Assembly: GCF_963675165.1 (NCBI RefSeq)
Contig: NC_087385.1
Coordinates: 3,596,501-3,660,500, forward strand
Length of the DNA: 64,000 bases
Reading direction: 5' to 3'
DNA from: Halichondria panicea
Lineage: Eukaryota; Porifera; Demospongiae; Suberitida; Halichondriidae
Position numbers and translations under genes: made by a program. A model generated the notes under the pieces. It did not search any database. It saw only the letters and a list, made by a program, of their open reading frames with translations, and was not told the DNA's origin. Positions 48,001-60,858 of the stretch are shown piece by piece (position 1 is the first letter of the stretch; every line of letters begins with the position of its first letter).

Positions 48001-51000
48001 GTCCACCGATAACATTGAGATACCGCTACTGGCACCAACTGTTATCACTGAAGTTCCCCCTGAAGCAAAAAACTATGCCATAGTGGAACAACAAGTGGTA
48101 CCCATAAACCCTGAAGGAGTAGAGTTTATTTCCGAGTACCCTCCACCCTCTGAAGAGAAAATTGTTTCTGACAGCCCAAAAAGCTCTGGAGTTTTTGACA
48201 TGGGTGTCATCAAATCAGATGAGTCAAGTGCTAAGGCTGCAGCTCCCTCTACACAACAAATAACCGAGAGTGAAGCTCGTATACGAGAAAGGCTGCTCGA
48301 AAGACATCGAATCAAATTCAGTGTGTCATCGAAAGACAAGAAAGAGGAGGTTCCTCCCATAAGTGCTGTCAAACAGCCAATGAACAAACCCCAACCAGAA
48401 ATTCCGGTGAATCGAGTAGAGCAATCCACAGGAGAGGGCGTCCAGGGTGCAGTCGTCATTGCTCCACCTCCCGGTAATACTCAGGGAAGCGGTGTGGATG
48501 ACTCACGAGTTGAACCAGAGACTGGAGAAGTTGAACCTTTACCTGGATCTAAAAGTGACCCTCCTATTGCAATTGAAAAGACTGAAGCAATGCTCGTGAA
48601 GACAAGCAAAGGACAAGGACAAAAGACGTCATCTGGACTGTACCAAAACTGGTCCCCCAGCCCCACGGAGAGCATCGAACGGTTCCCCTCCAGCGATCAG
48701 AAGAGGGTTACAAAGGAGGGAGAGGAATCAAGCGAGAGTAGTGCTGATTCTGGTTCCACTGGTAAAGGAGAGACCGTCGGGAGGTGCTACATGGACAGTG
48801 AGGAAAAAAGGGAAAGGATCACTTCTGAGAGGTCAGTAATGCTACTTAATGTACGTTGTGTATTGTTGATCCTTGTACATGTACATGTGAACAATTTAAT
48901 GCGTATAATTACATTCATTACTGGTGTTTACAAACATGTCCACATGTGTTCAGGTCAAGGTCGCCCAGTAGAAAGTCCAAGTATGAACAGAAACATGATG
49001 ATTACCACAGTGACTCGGATCGTGGGAGGTATGATTGAATGGAAATGTGATCTTTGTATGTTTAGTGCAGTAAATTGTATTTCTTGGTAGGCTATCACAT
49101 CTGTTCAATAGTTCACCCTGCCCCTCTAGGTATTCAGACGTTGAGGTCAGCTCTAGAAAACACAAGAGTTCCAGACGCTCACGAAGGGACTACAGTTCTG
49201 ATGATTCTGAGGAGCGCTCATCCAGGAGAGAAAGGCACCACAGGTGCAAAACCCTTGCTTAACTGTTTGTGTTACACCCCTTTTGCTTCCATGTATAGCT
49301 AAGAGTTGAACTCACTTGTACCTACATGTACATGTACCGTACGTGTGTAATAATATGGTGTTTATCTGCTGATATTTCACAACCCCTTTTTGCAGGTCTC
49401 ACCACTATGACAATTCAGATGATGAACACTCTAAAGATGAACACTCTAAAAGACGATCGTCAAGGAGCTCTCATCGCAGCAGCAAGAAGAATCGATCTCG
49501 TTCCCGTTCGGGGCACAGACGCAAACGATCTCACTCCAAAGATTCCCATTCCCCCCACTCCACTGAACGCAGCCAGAGGAGATCGCCAAAGCACAAGAAG
49601 GTAAAAAAAGAGAAAAGGAAGAAGCATCACAAAACTGATAAAGAAAAGAAAGATGGAAAGAAAGATGAAAATAAGGAAGAAGAGGCGTCTAAGCCACCTC
49701 CTAATGTCATTGTGGGAAAAGTCGGGCGGATTAGCACCCAACGCACTCTTGGGAAAGACAGAAAGCCAGACGATAAACCAGAGACACCTAAAACCCTGGC
49801 AGCTCAACAGCCTCAGGCCATGTCAGCCACGTACTATCAGCACCCAACCACTGGAGAAGTGCCCTACTACTATTATCAGGGTTACTACGATCCCAGTGCG
49901 TATCAGCAGTGGGGACAGGGGCAGGGGCAGTGGTACGGACAGGATGTAACTCAAGCTACTCCTGGAGTCGTGCAGTATCCGTCACAGTACACAACAAACT
50001 CACAGTATGCCACAACAACTGCTGCCATCCAGCCTGAAACAACACAGCCTGTAGTGTCTACGCCAATGACTGGAGAACCTCACACTGAACTAGCTCAAGA
50101 GTCGAGGGAAAATGTTGGCAGGCCTCCTACTGAGACAGAATCGATAAACGTTGAGGCAGACAAAGTAGAGACGGACACCGATAAAACTGAACACGTAGTC
50201 GCACCCAGAATGGAAGTAGCTGAAGCCGAGACTGGAGAAGCAGTTCAAATGTCACAAGATTTACCTCAAGAAGCAGCTGTTGTACAGGTTCCCCAAATTC
50301 CTATACCTGTTAGTTTGTCTGAAACAGTTGAGCCTAGTAAAGTACAGAGAGTTGCCGAGGATGTACTGAGGACTGTAGACTCCAGTGATAAGATTGCAGT
50401 GACCAGTAATGAAGTTAGTGAAGAAGTGACCAGTGATGAAGTTGGTGAAGAAGTGTCCGTATATACATACGATGCTGTGGAGAATCGCTCTAAACAAGGT
50501 ACCTGTGTATGCGATGCAAAGCCTTAGCTTCAGCTACTACTACTCTACATGTGCAGTGATATTTTTATTCACCAACTGTGATCAACAAGATTTTCCCATC
50601 TGTAAATAGCTGATTAGGACGGCCTTGACCTTCTTCTACACATACATGTGGTTCCACTAATTCCACTAGAGCCCACCTTGACAATTGTACCTAATAGATA
50701 TATCCTGAGACCGTGTTGTATACATAAAATTTCTCATAATTGTGTGTTTTGTATCATGGCGACCCTTACCAAATTATGTCCTGAGAATACTTGACCGCGT
50801 TAAAATGTAGGGACTGTATGCCGTTATTACACACTCGTTACCTTGACAATGTGATATACAATCCATGGTTTTGTTTGTTCGTAGATGCCTTTTTCGAATA
50901 GTACCAGTTATGTTTGTTATCTCACACATGTAGGAACAAACACAATTGAGGTGGAAATCGAGGAACCGATCATGGAGTGTGACATGGACATTGATGAAGA

Positions 51001-52146
51001 GAACACTCCAAGTCCACAGCCATTTTCACAGGAACCAAGCAATGAAGCTGGACTTGTTATTGCGAGAGATAACAGTATTGATACAAACATTTCTGAATCT
51101 ATTGCTCCTCCTGCAATTGCTGAGCATATCAACAGCCAAGAGGAGATTTCCCTTGCCATTCCACTTCCTCCCACACTTTTAGAGGACCCGCTACCCCAAC
51201 CACCACCAGAAGCCCCTCCAACACCCCCTGCAGACAGCAATTCACTCTCTGACAAGGACAGCTCCTTGCCCAAGCCTTTTGATGGAGATGCAGTTGTTGT
51301 TAAGAGTTCAGAGGCTCTACCTGCTCCTCCCACGCCCCCCACACCACCAGCTACAAGTACTCTAGCATCTACAACCACTACCACAGACTATTCAGCCTAC
51401 ATGCTAGCAAACCAACAGCAACAAGCTTACAGCTATGCCTATGCTACGAACAACTATGTGCAGGCAGCGTACAATGCTTATGTGCAGCAAGCCAGTGCTG
51501 CTGCATACCAGGCCTATGGTGCAGGATACCCTGGATACAGCGCCTACCCAGCAGCGTCAAGCTATGGCAGTTCTTACGGGGCTGGCTATTATGGGACTAC
51601 TGGGACTACAACTCCAACCACACCAACCAGTGGAGGCGGAGGCTATGGCAAGATGGCTTATCAGCTAGCTCAAGAAGTAAGTTTGTGTATTGTGTGCTAA
51701 AAAGTACCTTAATGTATAAACGCTTGTAATTTTGAAAGTAAGTTTGAACTTCCGTTTTGCACAAGGTAAAACGAAAATTAATGCTTGAGAGTGCGTTAAA
51801 CGTAGTCTAGCTAGTCCTCTTTTTCATCTGTTATCTGACTCCAAATTTCACTAAAAACTCCTAGTTGTACATCATTTGACACTCTTATTCTTGCTGAGAA
51901 TTTTTTTAAATTAGTGCCCTAAAATCTGTAAATTTACGGATTTTAGTACTACTCTCTTGTCAGTACAGTGTGACTGCTCTATTTAATGCCACTTGTGTCC
52001 TTGTGCAGGCTGCCAATACCAGTACTTCAGATAGTTCTGATGCAAAGAAAAGTGAGTTTGCGATTCCTGGGACAAAGTCTAAGCAGATGAAGAATATGAT
52101 GGACAAGTGGTCCTCTTTTAAGGACAAGGAAGACTCTAGCTCTTAG
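45022..52146 (+). CDS. FNBP4: FNBP4, formin-binding protein 4 (two WW domains, RS and low-complexity regions)
   Basis: WW-domain protein that binds proline-rich ligands such as formins. Exons: 45022-45085, 45152-45217, 45299-45342, 45396-45438, 45673-45737, 45899-45994, 46070-46756, 46878-46982, 47073-47206, 47319-47392, 47485-47759, 47912-48831, 48954-49028, 49130-49243, 49396-50498, 50934-51676, 52009-52146; 1581 residues (human about 1017). WW1 145-175 (YYWNPRTNQVSWTLP); WW2 428-457 (GETTWEYP). Between them QLTRKLGYL and RLSDWKEGGINSKF match the human segment ELANTLTSKFEFLG...RIADWREGALNGNY, the best evidence for orthology. Arg-Ser/Lys-rich region about 858-1020, OCRE-like tyrosine cluster 1066-1100, Tyr/Ala/Gly region 1440-1528, and a conserved C-terminal helix (KQMKNMMDKWSSF). 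Exons 3-5 are small and less certain. Confidence 0.88.
51389..51650 (+). repeat. Tyrosine-rich low-complexity (FUS-like) segment of FNBP4
   Basis: About 88 residues dominated by Y, A, G, S and Q, for example YGAGYPGYSAYPAASSYGSS, of the kind called prion-like or FET-type low-complexity sequence. Confidence 0.8.
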
Positions 52147-52848
52147 ACACTGTAAATTTGTTGGCTGAACACTCTCATTAGTGTTTGAGGTATATTATGC
52201 GGCTGAATACTCTCATTAATGTACATGTTTGAGGTGTAATTATTTTATGCTGTACATGTACAATAATTTGTGCTTTCTTATTTAATTGTGCTGCAATAAT
52301 TGAAGTTGACTACCTTAAGGTGACATATTTTCACAAGTAGATTTGTTTGCGAATTCACTGTTTAGCTCATTTTGCTGGTATTAAATTCTTACTCAAGTTG
52401 TGAAAATTCATAACCTTTCTGATTACTCACAAGTGGTTTTAATGACAGTGTAATTATAAAAGATGTATGTACGTACCGTATAGCGCAACATTTTCGTGGA
52501 TCTCGTGGGTTAGCAATTCCTACACGAAAATTAAGTCCACGAAAATTTTTCAGAATTATCTGCTATAACGTGCAAAGATTTAAAGGCATGGCTTCCGGTA
52601 AGCAGTCATTGTGCAACGAAATGTAAATGCCTCAAAAATTTCGCGCTATACGGGGGACACATGCGAAATTATTATGTGCTTTCTAGTGCTACTGTAATAA
52701 TTGAAGTTGACTATAATTATAAAAGATGTATTCACATAATTATTCAGCAGTCAGCAAGTAAAATTACTACAAAAGTGAAGGGGGGGGGGACACGTGCATG
52801 AAATTATTATTCTCAACTTAGTAATAGCGAGTGTTAACGTTTGTACAG
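52147..52848. other. Convergent spacer between FNBP4 and the bHLH-PAS gene
   Basis: 3' UTRs of two converging genes, the palindromic MITE at 52476-52653 and a G-run near 52781-52790. No gene is visible. Confidence 0.5.
52476..52653. mobile_element. Palindromic CCGTATAGCG-family MITE
   Basis: CCGTATAGCGCAACATTTTC at the left and AAATTTCGCGCTATACGG at the right; an internal GTGGGTTAGCAATTCC segment is shared with the 30019-30142 element (GCTAACCCAC). Non-coding. Confidence 0.8.
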
Positions 52849-55800
52849 CTAGGCATAGCTCCCAATGTCATCTAAGAGTCTTAGGTCCTCCCCTGTCAAC
52901 AGGGGAAGTTGGTCTGGCAAACTTTGCACACCCATTGGCAAGTGTTGATTTGAAACAGTGCAGGAGGCTTGAATGTTTGCTGAAATGGCAGTTATGGGGT
53001 GTTGCGGTTGAAGAGCAGTGTTGAAGGTGGAGGAGTGTTGTTGTGGAAACATAGTTGCTGGTTGAGAAGTGACGATTTGCCCGTTTAGTGTCTGTACCTG
53101 TTGAAACTGCTGGTTATCAGCAACTGATTGTTCGCAGCCATGAAACTCGTTTTTAACTGTCACTCTGCCACCTTGCCAATCAGGGAGAAAATCGTGTTGT
53201 TGGTACGGTACATTCATATGAGGTGCAGCTTGTGTGTTGATCGGAGATGTGAAGTACTGCTTATCTCCCTGAGGCATTGTCTGAGCCCATGTGTGACCAC
53301 GGGACTGGCTAGACGAGTCAATAAAATCTGGGGTGTACATATTCAAGAGAGGGGGTACGTTGGAATATAGATCATTCGATTGGGGAAACTGTTGTTGCAA
53401 GTCAGTCTGGGTATAGCCTCCAGGTTGGTTCAACTGCCCATTACGTACGTATCTTTCTTGCGTCAATGTATCTTCTTGTTTAATGTGCAAACTGCCAGCC
53501 GTACGGTGTTTCCCAAGTAGGTGAGTAGCAGCACCAGGCTGTGGAGTGTCGTTCACTTGATGTGAGTTTGAATGTGAGTATCCTTGATTCGGACCACTTG
53601 TATTGGACAAGAGCAACGATGAGAGGTGGGAATTTTGATGCTGAGGCTGATCAGTATGCGATGATGTTATGGCTTGAGGAGAGCTGTTCATTACAGGGAA
53701 ATGTTGGTGATGACTGCTTGTTGGGTTGCTGGAAATGTTCATTGTTGAAGAGTTGATGTTTGGAATAGTGGCGTTGCTATTCAATACTCCAAAGATCCCA
53801 TGCGTAGCAGCAGGGATGTTCTCTGAGCTACCAACTTCTGATACACACCCCAAGGGAGATGTCATATAACCCGAAGAGGGGTTTTCCCACGATGATTTCC
53901 TTTGTGGCATAGATACATCGCTTAAGGGAGAATTAGAAGAGAAGGAGGACACTTCAGAGGCTCCACTGTTTGGTGAGAACATACCCCGCCCACCAGCACA
54001 GCTGTTGCTTGAGGAGTAGCCAGCATCTGAGGTTCGTGAGGTGGTGCCGGTGTGGGTACGAATCATACCCCCCATACTCGAGTCGGGCTCTGAGCTTGTG
54101 GAGTCGGGAAGCATACTTTCTTCCGGTAGGAAGACAGTAGAGCTTGGATTGGAATCAGGAAAACTAATGTCGGGACTAGACGATGATGTCACTTCGTTTT
54201 TCGTTACTGACTGGTCAGCTTCGTCCAGAGGGTTCACGACCTTTCCGTCTTCGCGGGATACCAGCGGGAAGGGATCATGGGATCTGGAGTCCAGTTCTTT
54301 AATTACCAGGTCGTTATCTTCCTCTATTGCTGTAATGGCACGGTTCTTGAGAACCTGGTCTCCCTTCTCTTTGCTACATAGAGGAAATAGATGCACAGTA
54401 TGACACCAAACCAAGCAAGTAATTTTACAGATCGATAATATATATATATAAAAAAAGGGACTTACTCAATAAGAAAGTTCATACAGACGATGTAGGACGG
54501 CTTTCCGGTACGACTGTCGTACATCACTGTGGCTCTGGTCTGCAACCACACGTAGTAGCCATGCTTGGTAAGGAATCGGAAGTAACCACTGAGACCCTCA
54601 CCTCGAGACATCACTGCGAGCAGAGAGAGCACTTACTAAAAGCCACTATATACACCAGGCAACTTCGAGACAACATTGATTAATATAGGGTCTCTATTAT
54701 GGTCTTATGGCACACTGAGTAATTATTTGTCAGCCCATCCTTTACTAAGCTTCAACTTTGCATCTTAGTTAAAAGTATGTGACGATTCATACCACAAGCC
54801 AAGCATTGAAATCCAGATAAAGCCAGGTACATATACAGACAAAAAGCATTTCCAGACACAACTAACCTCCGCGGCTGCATTCCATAGTGGCTTCAGTGTC
54901 GTCATGGTGATGAAGCGTGAAGACTACATCGCCAAGGAGATCCTTCTTTCTATAACCCATCAGCTGGTTTAATCTATACAAAAGTAAATGGTGTGACACA
55001 TCAGTTGACACTAGCACTTCTATTATATTCTGAGCAAGAAAGACATGCCATAGGCTGTACACCATAAACAATGAGATCCACAGTCATAGATTTATAAAGC
55101 GTAGTGAAGAGTTCTATTTATTGGCACAATTAAACTTGTAGCACTCATAGATACATGTATGATCAAATGTGGTGTCAAAACCACCCCACTTTACCTCCCG
55201 TCAAAGAAGGTGCACTTCATCTCCATGGAGTAGTGAGTAACAAACATGTTCCCCTCGACCTTGAGCTCAAGAATGGAGGGTGGGCTCACCGGCCTAACCA
55301 CCACCACTAGGAACGCTTCACTGCCGGACAGCTTCAGGCTACCAGAGATATACACCAGCTGCATATAGGTGGGTGTGTGTTTATGAGCACACATTCAAGT
55401 AACTAAAGTGTACTGCAATCCGATTTGTTGTCTACAACCATACATACAAATACATCATCATTTTATCGGATCAATCCTTAGGCTATATACCTTCCTATCG
55501 CTATTAAATGTGCGTAGTACCTTGTACCCGGGAGTCTTGGAAATGGTGTTGGTCACTTTGAAACGAGAGCATTTCATTCGACAGAAGAATCCCACCTCTG
55601 CGCTTGCTACATAAAACAATTACGGTAACCATAGCTTAACATTGAGGACATACAAGTACACCATTCTACACAAATGCCTGAGGCGATATACTGCCCAGTA
55701 GTCACGTTTGCATAGTAAACAAACAAGCTATGTGTACAGTGAAAAACCTACATGTAAAAATTTCAAAGGCATTTTTAATCCTAGCTAATACATAGGATTG

Positions 55801-58183
55801 CGACCTTCCCCAGCACTGAAACTTTTACAACTCAGCAAATTTCAAGCCTTAGTAAACAAACATGACATACACACAACTTAACACACATGATTCACAATGT
55901 ATGAACAAACACAAACATACAAGAGCAATGAAAACACAAATCTAATCTTCTTACAAATTACATTATGTGATATCAAGACTATCTTGGTGATATAGACCTT
56001 ATATCTGGTTTCAAATGCATAGTTAATCATGACACTGTTACAAGTCCTATCGCGTTTCTAACTATTATGCAAAGCATGCGAAATTGCGTGCGCATGCTCA
56101 CTCTTCGGGTGTTTTTTGTTTGCAATCTATGCGAAAACTCGCACTTTGCATTCGAAGAAACCTCGCGTTTAAGCTCCTATATACGGTAGTGTGCTGAGTG
56201 TGTACCATTGTGTCCCAGTCTGGCCAGAGATGTGACTTCAGCATCATGGATGGACCTCTTAACACTGTCTTCATCCTCCTCTAGAACAAGGTCATACAGA
56301 CTGATGCCAATGTGCTCCGACTGTAGGTAGGTTTATAGTATTGAGTGTAAGGTTGAGCAGAATGGCACCAATGACATCTGCATCCAGCTAGCTATCATGC
56401 TTATGGATCGGTCCAATGTACAACAGCACCTTGTATAACTTTCCAAGGTAAAAATATTTATGATTTTGTACATATAATTGAAAAGAGACCTACAAAATTA
56501 CAAAATATATGCAAAAAGAGTGGTCAGGCTTGGCTAAAAGCTAACAACCAGGAATAAATTTGATGCTATGAAATTGATCACCTAATGGATGGATGCATGT
56601 AATATTGACATTCTATACATTGAATCGTTTGCACTTTTAAGTGTGAACAACGCTTAAATACTGGTCACACATCCACATTGTTGCACAATCACCTGAAACA
56701 GCCCAAGATGCCTGTGTATGCTCTCAGATAGGTAAGTGATTGTACCATCTGTAAGAGCAACCATGAGAAATCCATCGAGGGCCTGCAAGGGCACATTGAA
56801 GATACGCATGAACTCACAGATTAATTGGATATATGATGCTAATGAGTGCAAAGTTGGGTGCTATGTTTCAAGGTGGGGTTTGTAATTTGACAGGGGAAAT
56901 ACACGCTAATAGCAAAACACTTGGGTATTTCACTGCAATGTACAAGACACAACACCTTACAGTTTCAATGCTTCATTCTCACCTCATTTATCAAGCCTTG
57001 CATAATCCCAGCAGTCTCCTTGCTCAAAAGGCTTTGATCAACCTCCTTTTCTTTTGCTATGGTCTCCTCTGTCACGGCACTGTAATAAATGGAAGAGGTG
57101 TACGTACATCAATTCATTATAATCAAATAAAAAGAGCCAAGTTCAGCAGAAGCCACTGAAACTTTGGCACTCTATCGACACAACTCTATGTACACAACTT
57201 CTTTTGTTGTTAGTTAGCCAATGGCTGATAATGCAAGTAAAACTGATTTTGTTCTACATAATACCTGAATCCCTATGTACGTACTTTCAGACAACACATG
57301 ACTAATGTCAATAGTCTGCTATTGGTAATTGATACTAGTTAATAATGAAGTTCAATATGGCTCAACTTACGGACCTCTGCTCATTAGAGTCCAGCAGTGC
57401 TTTGAGTCTGAAGAAACACAGGGCCAGTCTGAGACGTGAGTTGTAGTCCAGCTGTGAGACTACATCCTTCGGGAATGGAAGTGCCTGTGCATGTGAGGGT
57501 GGGTATAATATGCAGTTGAGGAAAGCACATACACAAATATATGATATCATTGAGTGGTGCACAGAACATCATAGTTGTGTGTGTAAATAAGATTAGTATA
57601 GGTGGGTGCGTAGGAGAGCTATGCATAACAGTGCTTTAAAATTTGACCATTAAGAGGAAACAAAGCACAAGGTAAGGACTGTTTGATGGAGGTGAAGGGG
57701 CAAGCAATAGGTTGAATGTGTCTGCTGTACGAGTATTACATGGTATGTTCAAGGGTGGCGACACATACAGAGCTGAGGTCAGCTATAGGTGTGGGATTGG
57801 ATTAGATGAGGTCATGGGAGAACACATCTATGGTATGCCCACTGAATGCCTAGTAAGGCTATGGAAATGAAATTAAGAGCACCACAGAGTGCCAAACCTA
57901 TTATGTTATTCAATCTGATTTCCTGCACCCAAATAAACATAAATTGAAGGAAATATCAGTTACAAGAACACCCTATAAAGATAACACGTGAAAACCAAAC
58001 ATGTTTTTTACAAACAAATCATACCTCAGTAAGTTTGTCCATTATTGACTTATATGTGGTACGGCGCTTCTGTGCCAGTTCCTTTGATCTCTGCCTTCTA
58101 GCAACAACGGAGCAGGATTGCGAAACCGAGGCTTTAGTTGATCCATTTGTCTCTAGGGTTTGGGTACATCCAGACGCCAGCAT
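52849..58183 (-). CDS. Class I bHLH-PAS transcription factor, HIF-alpha-like
   Basis: Predicted DNA-binding factor that would pair with an ARNT-type partner. Exons (high-low): 58183-58025, 57484-57375, 57079-56983, 56782-56693, 56320-56206, 55606-55521, 55358-55195, 54973-54867, 54613-54466, 54373-52849; 866 residues, close to HIF1A/EPAS1 length. Basic region RRQRSKELAQKRR (28-40), helix 2 with LPFPKDVVSQLD; PAS-A about 115-200 (ALDGFLMVALTDGTITYLSE); FFCRMKCS linker; PAS-B about 250-355 with LTKHGYYVWLQT and YIVCMNFLIE, closest in memory to EPAS1 (LAKHGGYVWLET). The tail is Ser/Asn/Gln-rich and ends LLTGEDLRLLDDIGSYA, reminiscent of the HIF C-terminal LLQGEELLRALDQ. No LxxLAP hydroxylation motif. 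The exon 2 donor is ambiguous (57375 fits phase; 57371 is the stronger site). AhR or SIM affinity is possible. Confidence 0.88.
55607..56205 (-). other. bHLH-PAS intron 5
   Basis: AT-rich with no visible coding segment. A GCGTGCGCATGC segment is present near 56086. The join across it (HNG/SAEVGFF) is in phase. Confidence 0.5.
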
Positions 58184-58730
58184 GATAGTTATTGCCTTTA
58201 TACAAACGTAGGAAGATGGTCAGTTATCGGTGAAATCGACATACACACCAACAATAAAACATCGTATGGAAACACTCAATTTCACCCACCCTGTTATGTT
58301 TGTTCTTTCAAATGCTACAGTGTAGTATTTGAAAGAATAAACATTACTGTAGAACAAGTTATAGGTAGCTTCAGCAACTCGTGTACATAATGCGAATTGA
58401 CTTCCCCCAAAAAGTGACTTAAGAGTGCAACTGCAACTAACGTAACATTAGCGGAAAATGATAAATTCCAGCTAAAAGGTTCAAAGTACCTTGGGCACAG
58501 ACCTTTGATCTTTAACTTAGTAAAGAGAAGATCAGACTTTTGTGCAAAAGAAGGTCAAGTTTCGAGCATGTGTACACTGATAACACCTGACACACACATA
58601 CAGAGATTATTTTGTACAGATGCCATACAGACTATAAGCTGTACAACTTATTATTAGATTGTTAGTCTGTGTATTCTGTACCTCTCATACCTCTCACCTG
58701 GATGCTAGAGTACGTGTTGTATTTATAGCA

Positions 58731-58913
58731 TACCGTACAGCGGGGTAAATATAGCGACGAATTCATTTTGGCAATTTTGTAGGGCCGGTGCTTAAAATCA
58801 AAAAATAACCAATGTTTTATACTCAGTCCCAGGAGATCAATAATGCCATGCAGCATCAAATTAATAATAGTTCAATTGCCTCATTCGCCAAATATTAGAT
58901 CTACCCGCTATAC
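58731..58913. mobile_element. Palindromic CCGTATAGCG-family element, diverged
   Basis: Starts ACCGTACAGCGGGGTAAAT and ends ATCTACCCGCTATACG; the arms are imperfect reverse complements. Non-coding. Confidence 0.6.
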
Positions 58914-59677
58914 GTTTATGGTTAGCCCCTCGTTATACATGTACATTCTATAGCAACACTGTTCTCAAATACTTATTAAGCTGTGGGTGAGGTTCATATG
59001 AGAAAAACTGAATTACAACACCCTACACTGTTTAGTTATGTACTGCTACGTATGTACACTTCTAGGCTTCATCATTCAATTTCCTCGTGACACTCTGTAC
59101 AAGTTATGAGACATGCTATAGAACCACACCTTAGGCCCACTTCAGTATGAAGTATAAGCTTTTCAGATTGTTGGGAGAAGGGTAATGTATGCTTTTGGAG
59201 CATTTCTACATGCCTGGGATGAAATAATGACAATCAACTGCATCCCATGACTGCACCCATGCATGATTGTACAAACAGGCATGTATCCTATGCTTTACAG
59301 TATAGCAGCTATAGGCTAGCTAATGAGGGACGCAGTCTAATTAGACAGTATATACACACAACATGGCAAATTGGGAGCTCAGAGGTAAAACACGTGCATG
59401 TACAAACATGCATCATGCGCACAAGGTAACAGTAATTTTTGGTTCTACAACAGTCCTTCATGGAGTAGCACATACCCTGTAACTGTTTGTTTCAGCAAAT
59501 CAATAGTTCAGCTGCATGCTAATAAGGTCACAAGTGTCAATGGGCATGAGTACATTTTTGTTGAGTCTGTTATATTTTATATAGGTATACGTAGATAACA
59601 TCATGTTTATACAATGCAAAATTATAGCGGATTAGGTTACCTGGGTTATACAGACACAATTACATGCTCTATCGACT

Positions 59678-59882
59678 ACCGTATAGCGAGTAATTTTTGT
59701 GGGGTAAAAAATTCGTTATTTTTGTGGGCAAGCTGACCTCAACGAACGACAACTTAGGCATGGTGTCCTGGAACACACACAGGCAATGAAGTCAATGAAG
59801 TCAAATGAAATTCGTACTCAAGAAAATGTCCGTATTCAAGGTAAACGAAATTTTTACCCCCACAAAAATTACCAGCTATTAT
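59678..59882. mobile_element. Palindromic CCGTATAGCG-family element
   Basis: The left arm (CCGTATAGCGAGTAATTTTT, then GTGGGGTAAAAA) mirrors the right arm (TTTTTACCCCCACAAAAATT, then ACCAGCTATT). The interior includes the direct repeat CAATGAAGT. Non-coding. Confidence 0.75.
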
Positions 59883-60052
59883 GATATCGCAGGTATCATA
59901 GACTCTAGCTAGTATCCACTACAGGCCGGATCGGGACAGGCCACACACCAATTAATGGTCCACCACACACCCAGTCACAATAAAATCCTCTTCCTTTGAT
60001 ATGCAGGCTGAATTAACCAGTTGCCATAATCATTATAAGATCAATACCAAAA

Positions 60053-60222
60053 GTATAGCGAGGCACTAAATTTTCGCAGTTTTTGCGGATTGACCTTGAA
60101 CCTCAAAAATGTTGGTATCACGGTTTACTGAAAGACCTCTCTCTACTGTGGTCATTTGAACCTCTATCCTCGAAAATAAAATCCGCAAATGCGTCGAAAA
60201 TAACCTGCTATTACAGTAATCT
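60053..60222. mobile_element. Palindromic element of the same broad family
   Basis: AGTATAGCGAGGCACTAAAT...TTTTTGCGGATT at the left and AAATCCGCAAATGCGTCGAA...CCTGCTATTACAG at the right are imperfect reverse complements. Non-coding. Confidence 0.6.
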
Positions 60223-60858
60223 TTAATAATTACATATGTTTACATCACTTATACCAAAAGAAAAGTAGCATTACGAGCGTAATAATTATGAACACAAATC
60301 ATTTAGAGCTAGCCTAGTAGACATTGGGGGTACTGGTAGTAACAATGCCAGACATCAGTCTGCTAGCCGATAATTTATATACAGAACCTTGTACAACAGA
60401 ACACAAACGTAAATCTTGTACATCGATATATCAGCATGACAAAAATAATCTAGTACATGTATTAAACCTAGAACCATAGTGCTAGTTTACTCGGTGTACA
60501 AACATACAGGTACAGGTATATGTGGCTATTAAATGCAACACAAGATTATAATGTACAGTCTACTTTAATATTTATAATTATGTACTAGATCTAGACTTTT
60601 GCTTACAGTGAAGTTTTGTTGCTGATATATCGATATGTCGTACACAGTAGAAAAGAAGTTCTCTCTGGCCGGCTGTTACTGGAAATCAATAAAACTGTCA
60701 GTTCACCAAAACTATTGCACTTTATGACGTTTCCCTCTAGCTCTACGAACATTGCGTAATTGCATTCATTAATAAAAATCATGCATCATTATTAATTTTT
60801 ACATGTAGATCTATGTGAGTTCGAACTAATGTAATGAGTTAAAATCATATGGAAGTGT

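Larger units (their letters stand above)
58184..60858. other. Intergenic region between the bHLH-PAS and dynein genes
   Basis: 2.7 kb holding three palindromic elements (58731-58913, 59678-59882, 60053-60222) and otherwise AT-rich sequence. Short ORFs show no family resemblance. It presumably includes the bHLH-PAS promoter and the dynein 3' UTR. Confidence 0.6.

Noticed and set aside
50917-51384. 155-residue antisense ORF over FNBP4 exon 16
   Set aside because: Compositional shadow of the Pro/Ser-rich FNBP4 frame, with no family resemblance.
59220-59600. Small ORFs upstream of the bHLH-PAS gene as a possible extra gene
   Set aside because: No recognisable motif, no compatible exon chain and repeat-rich surroundings.
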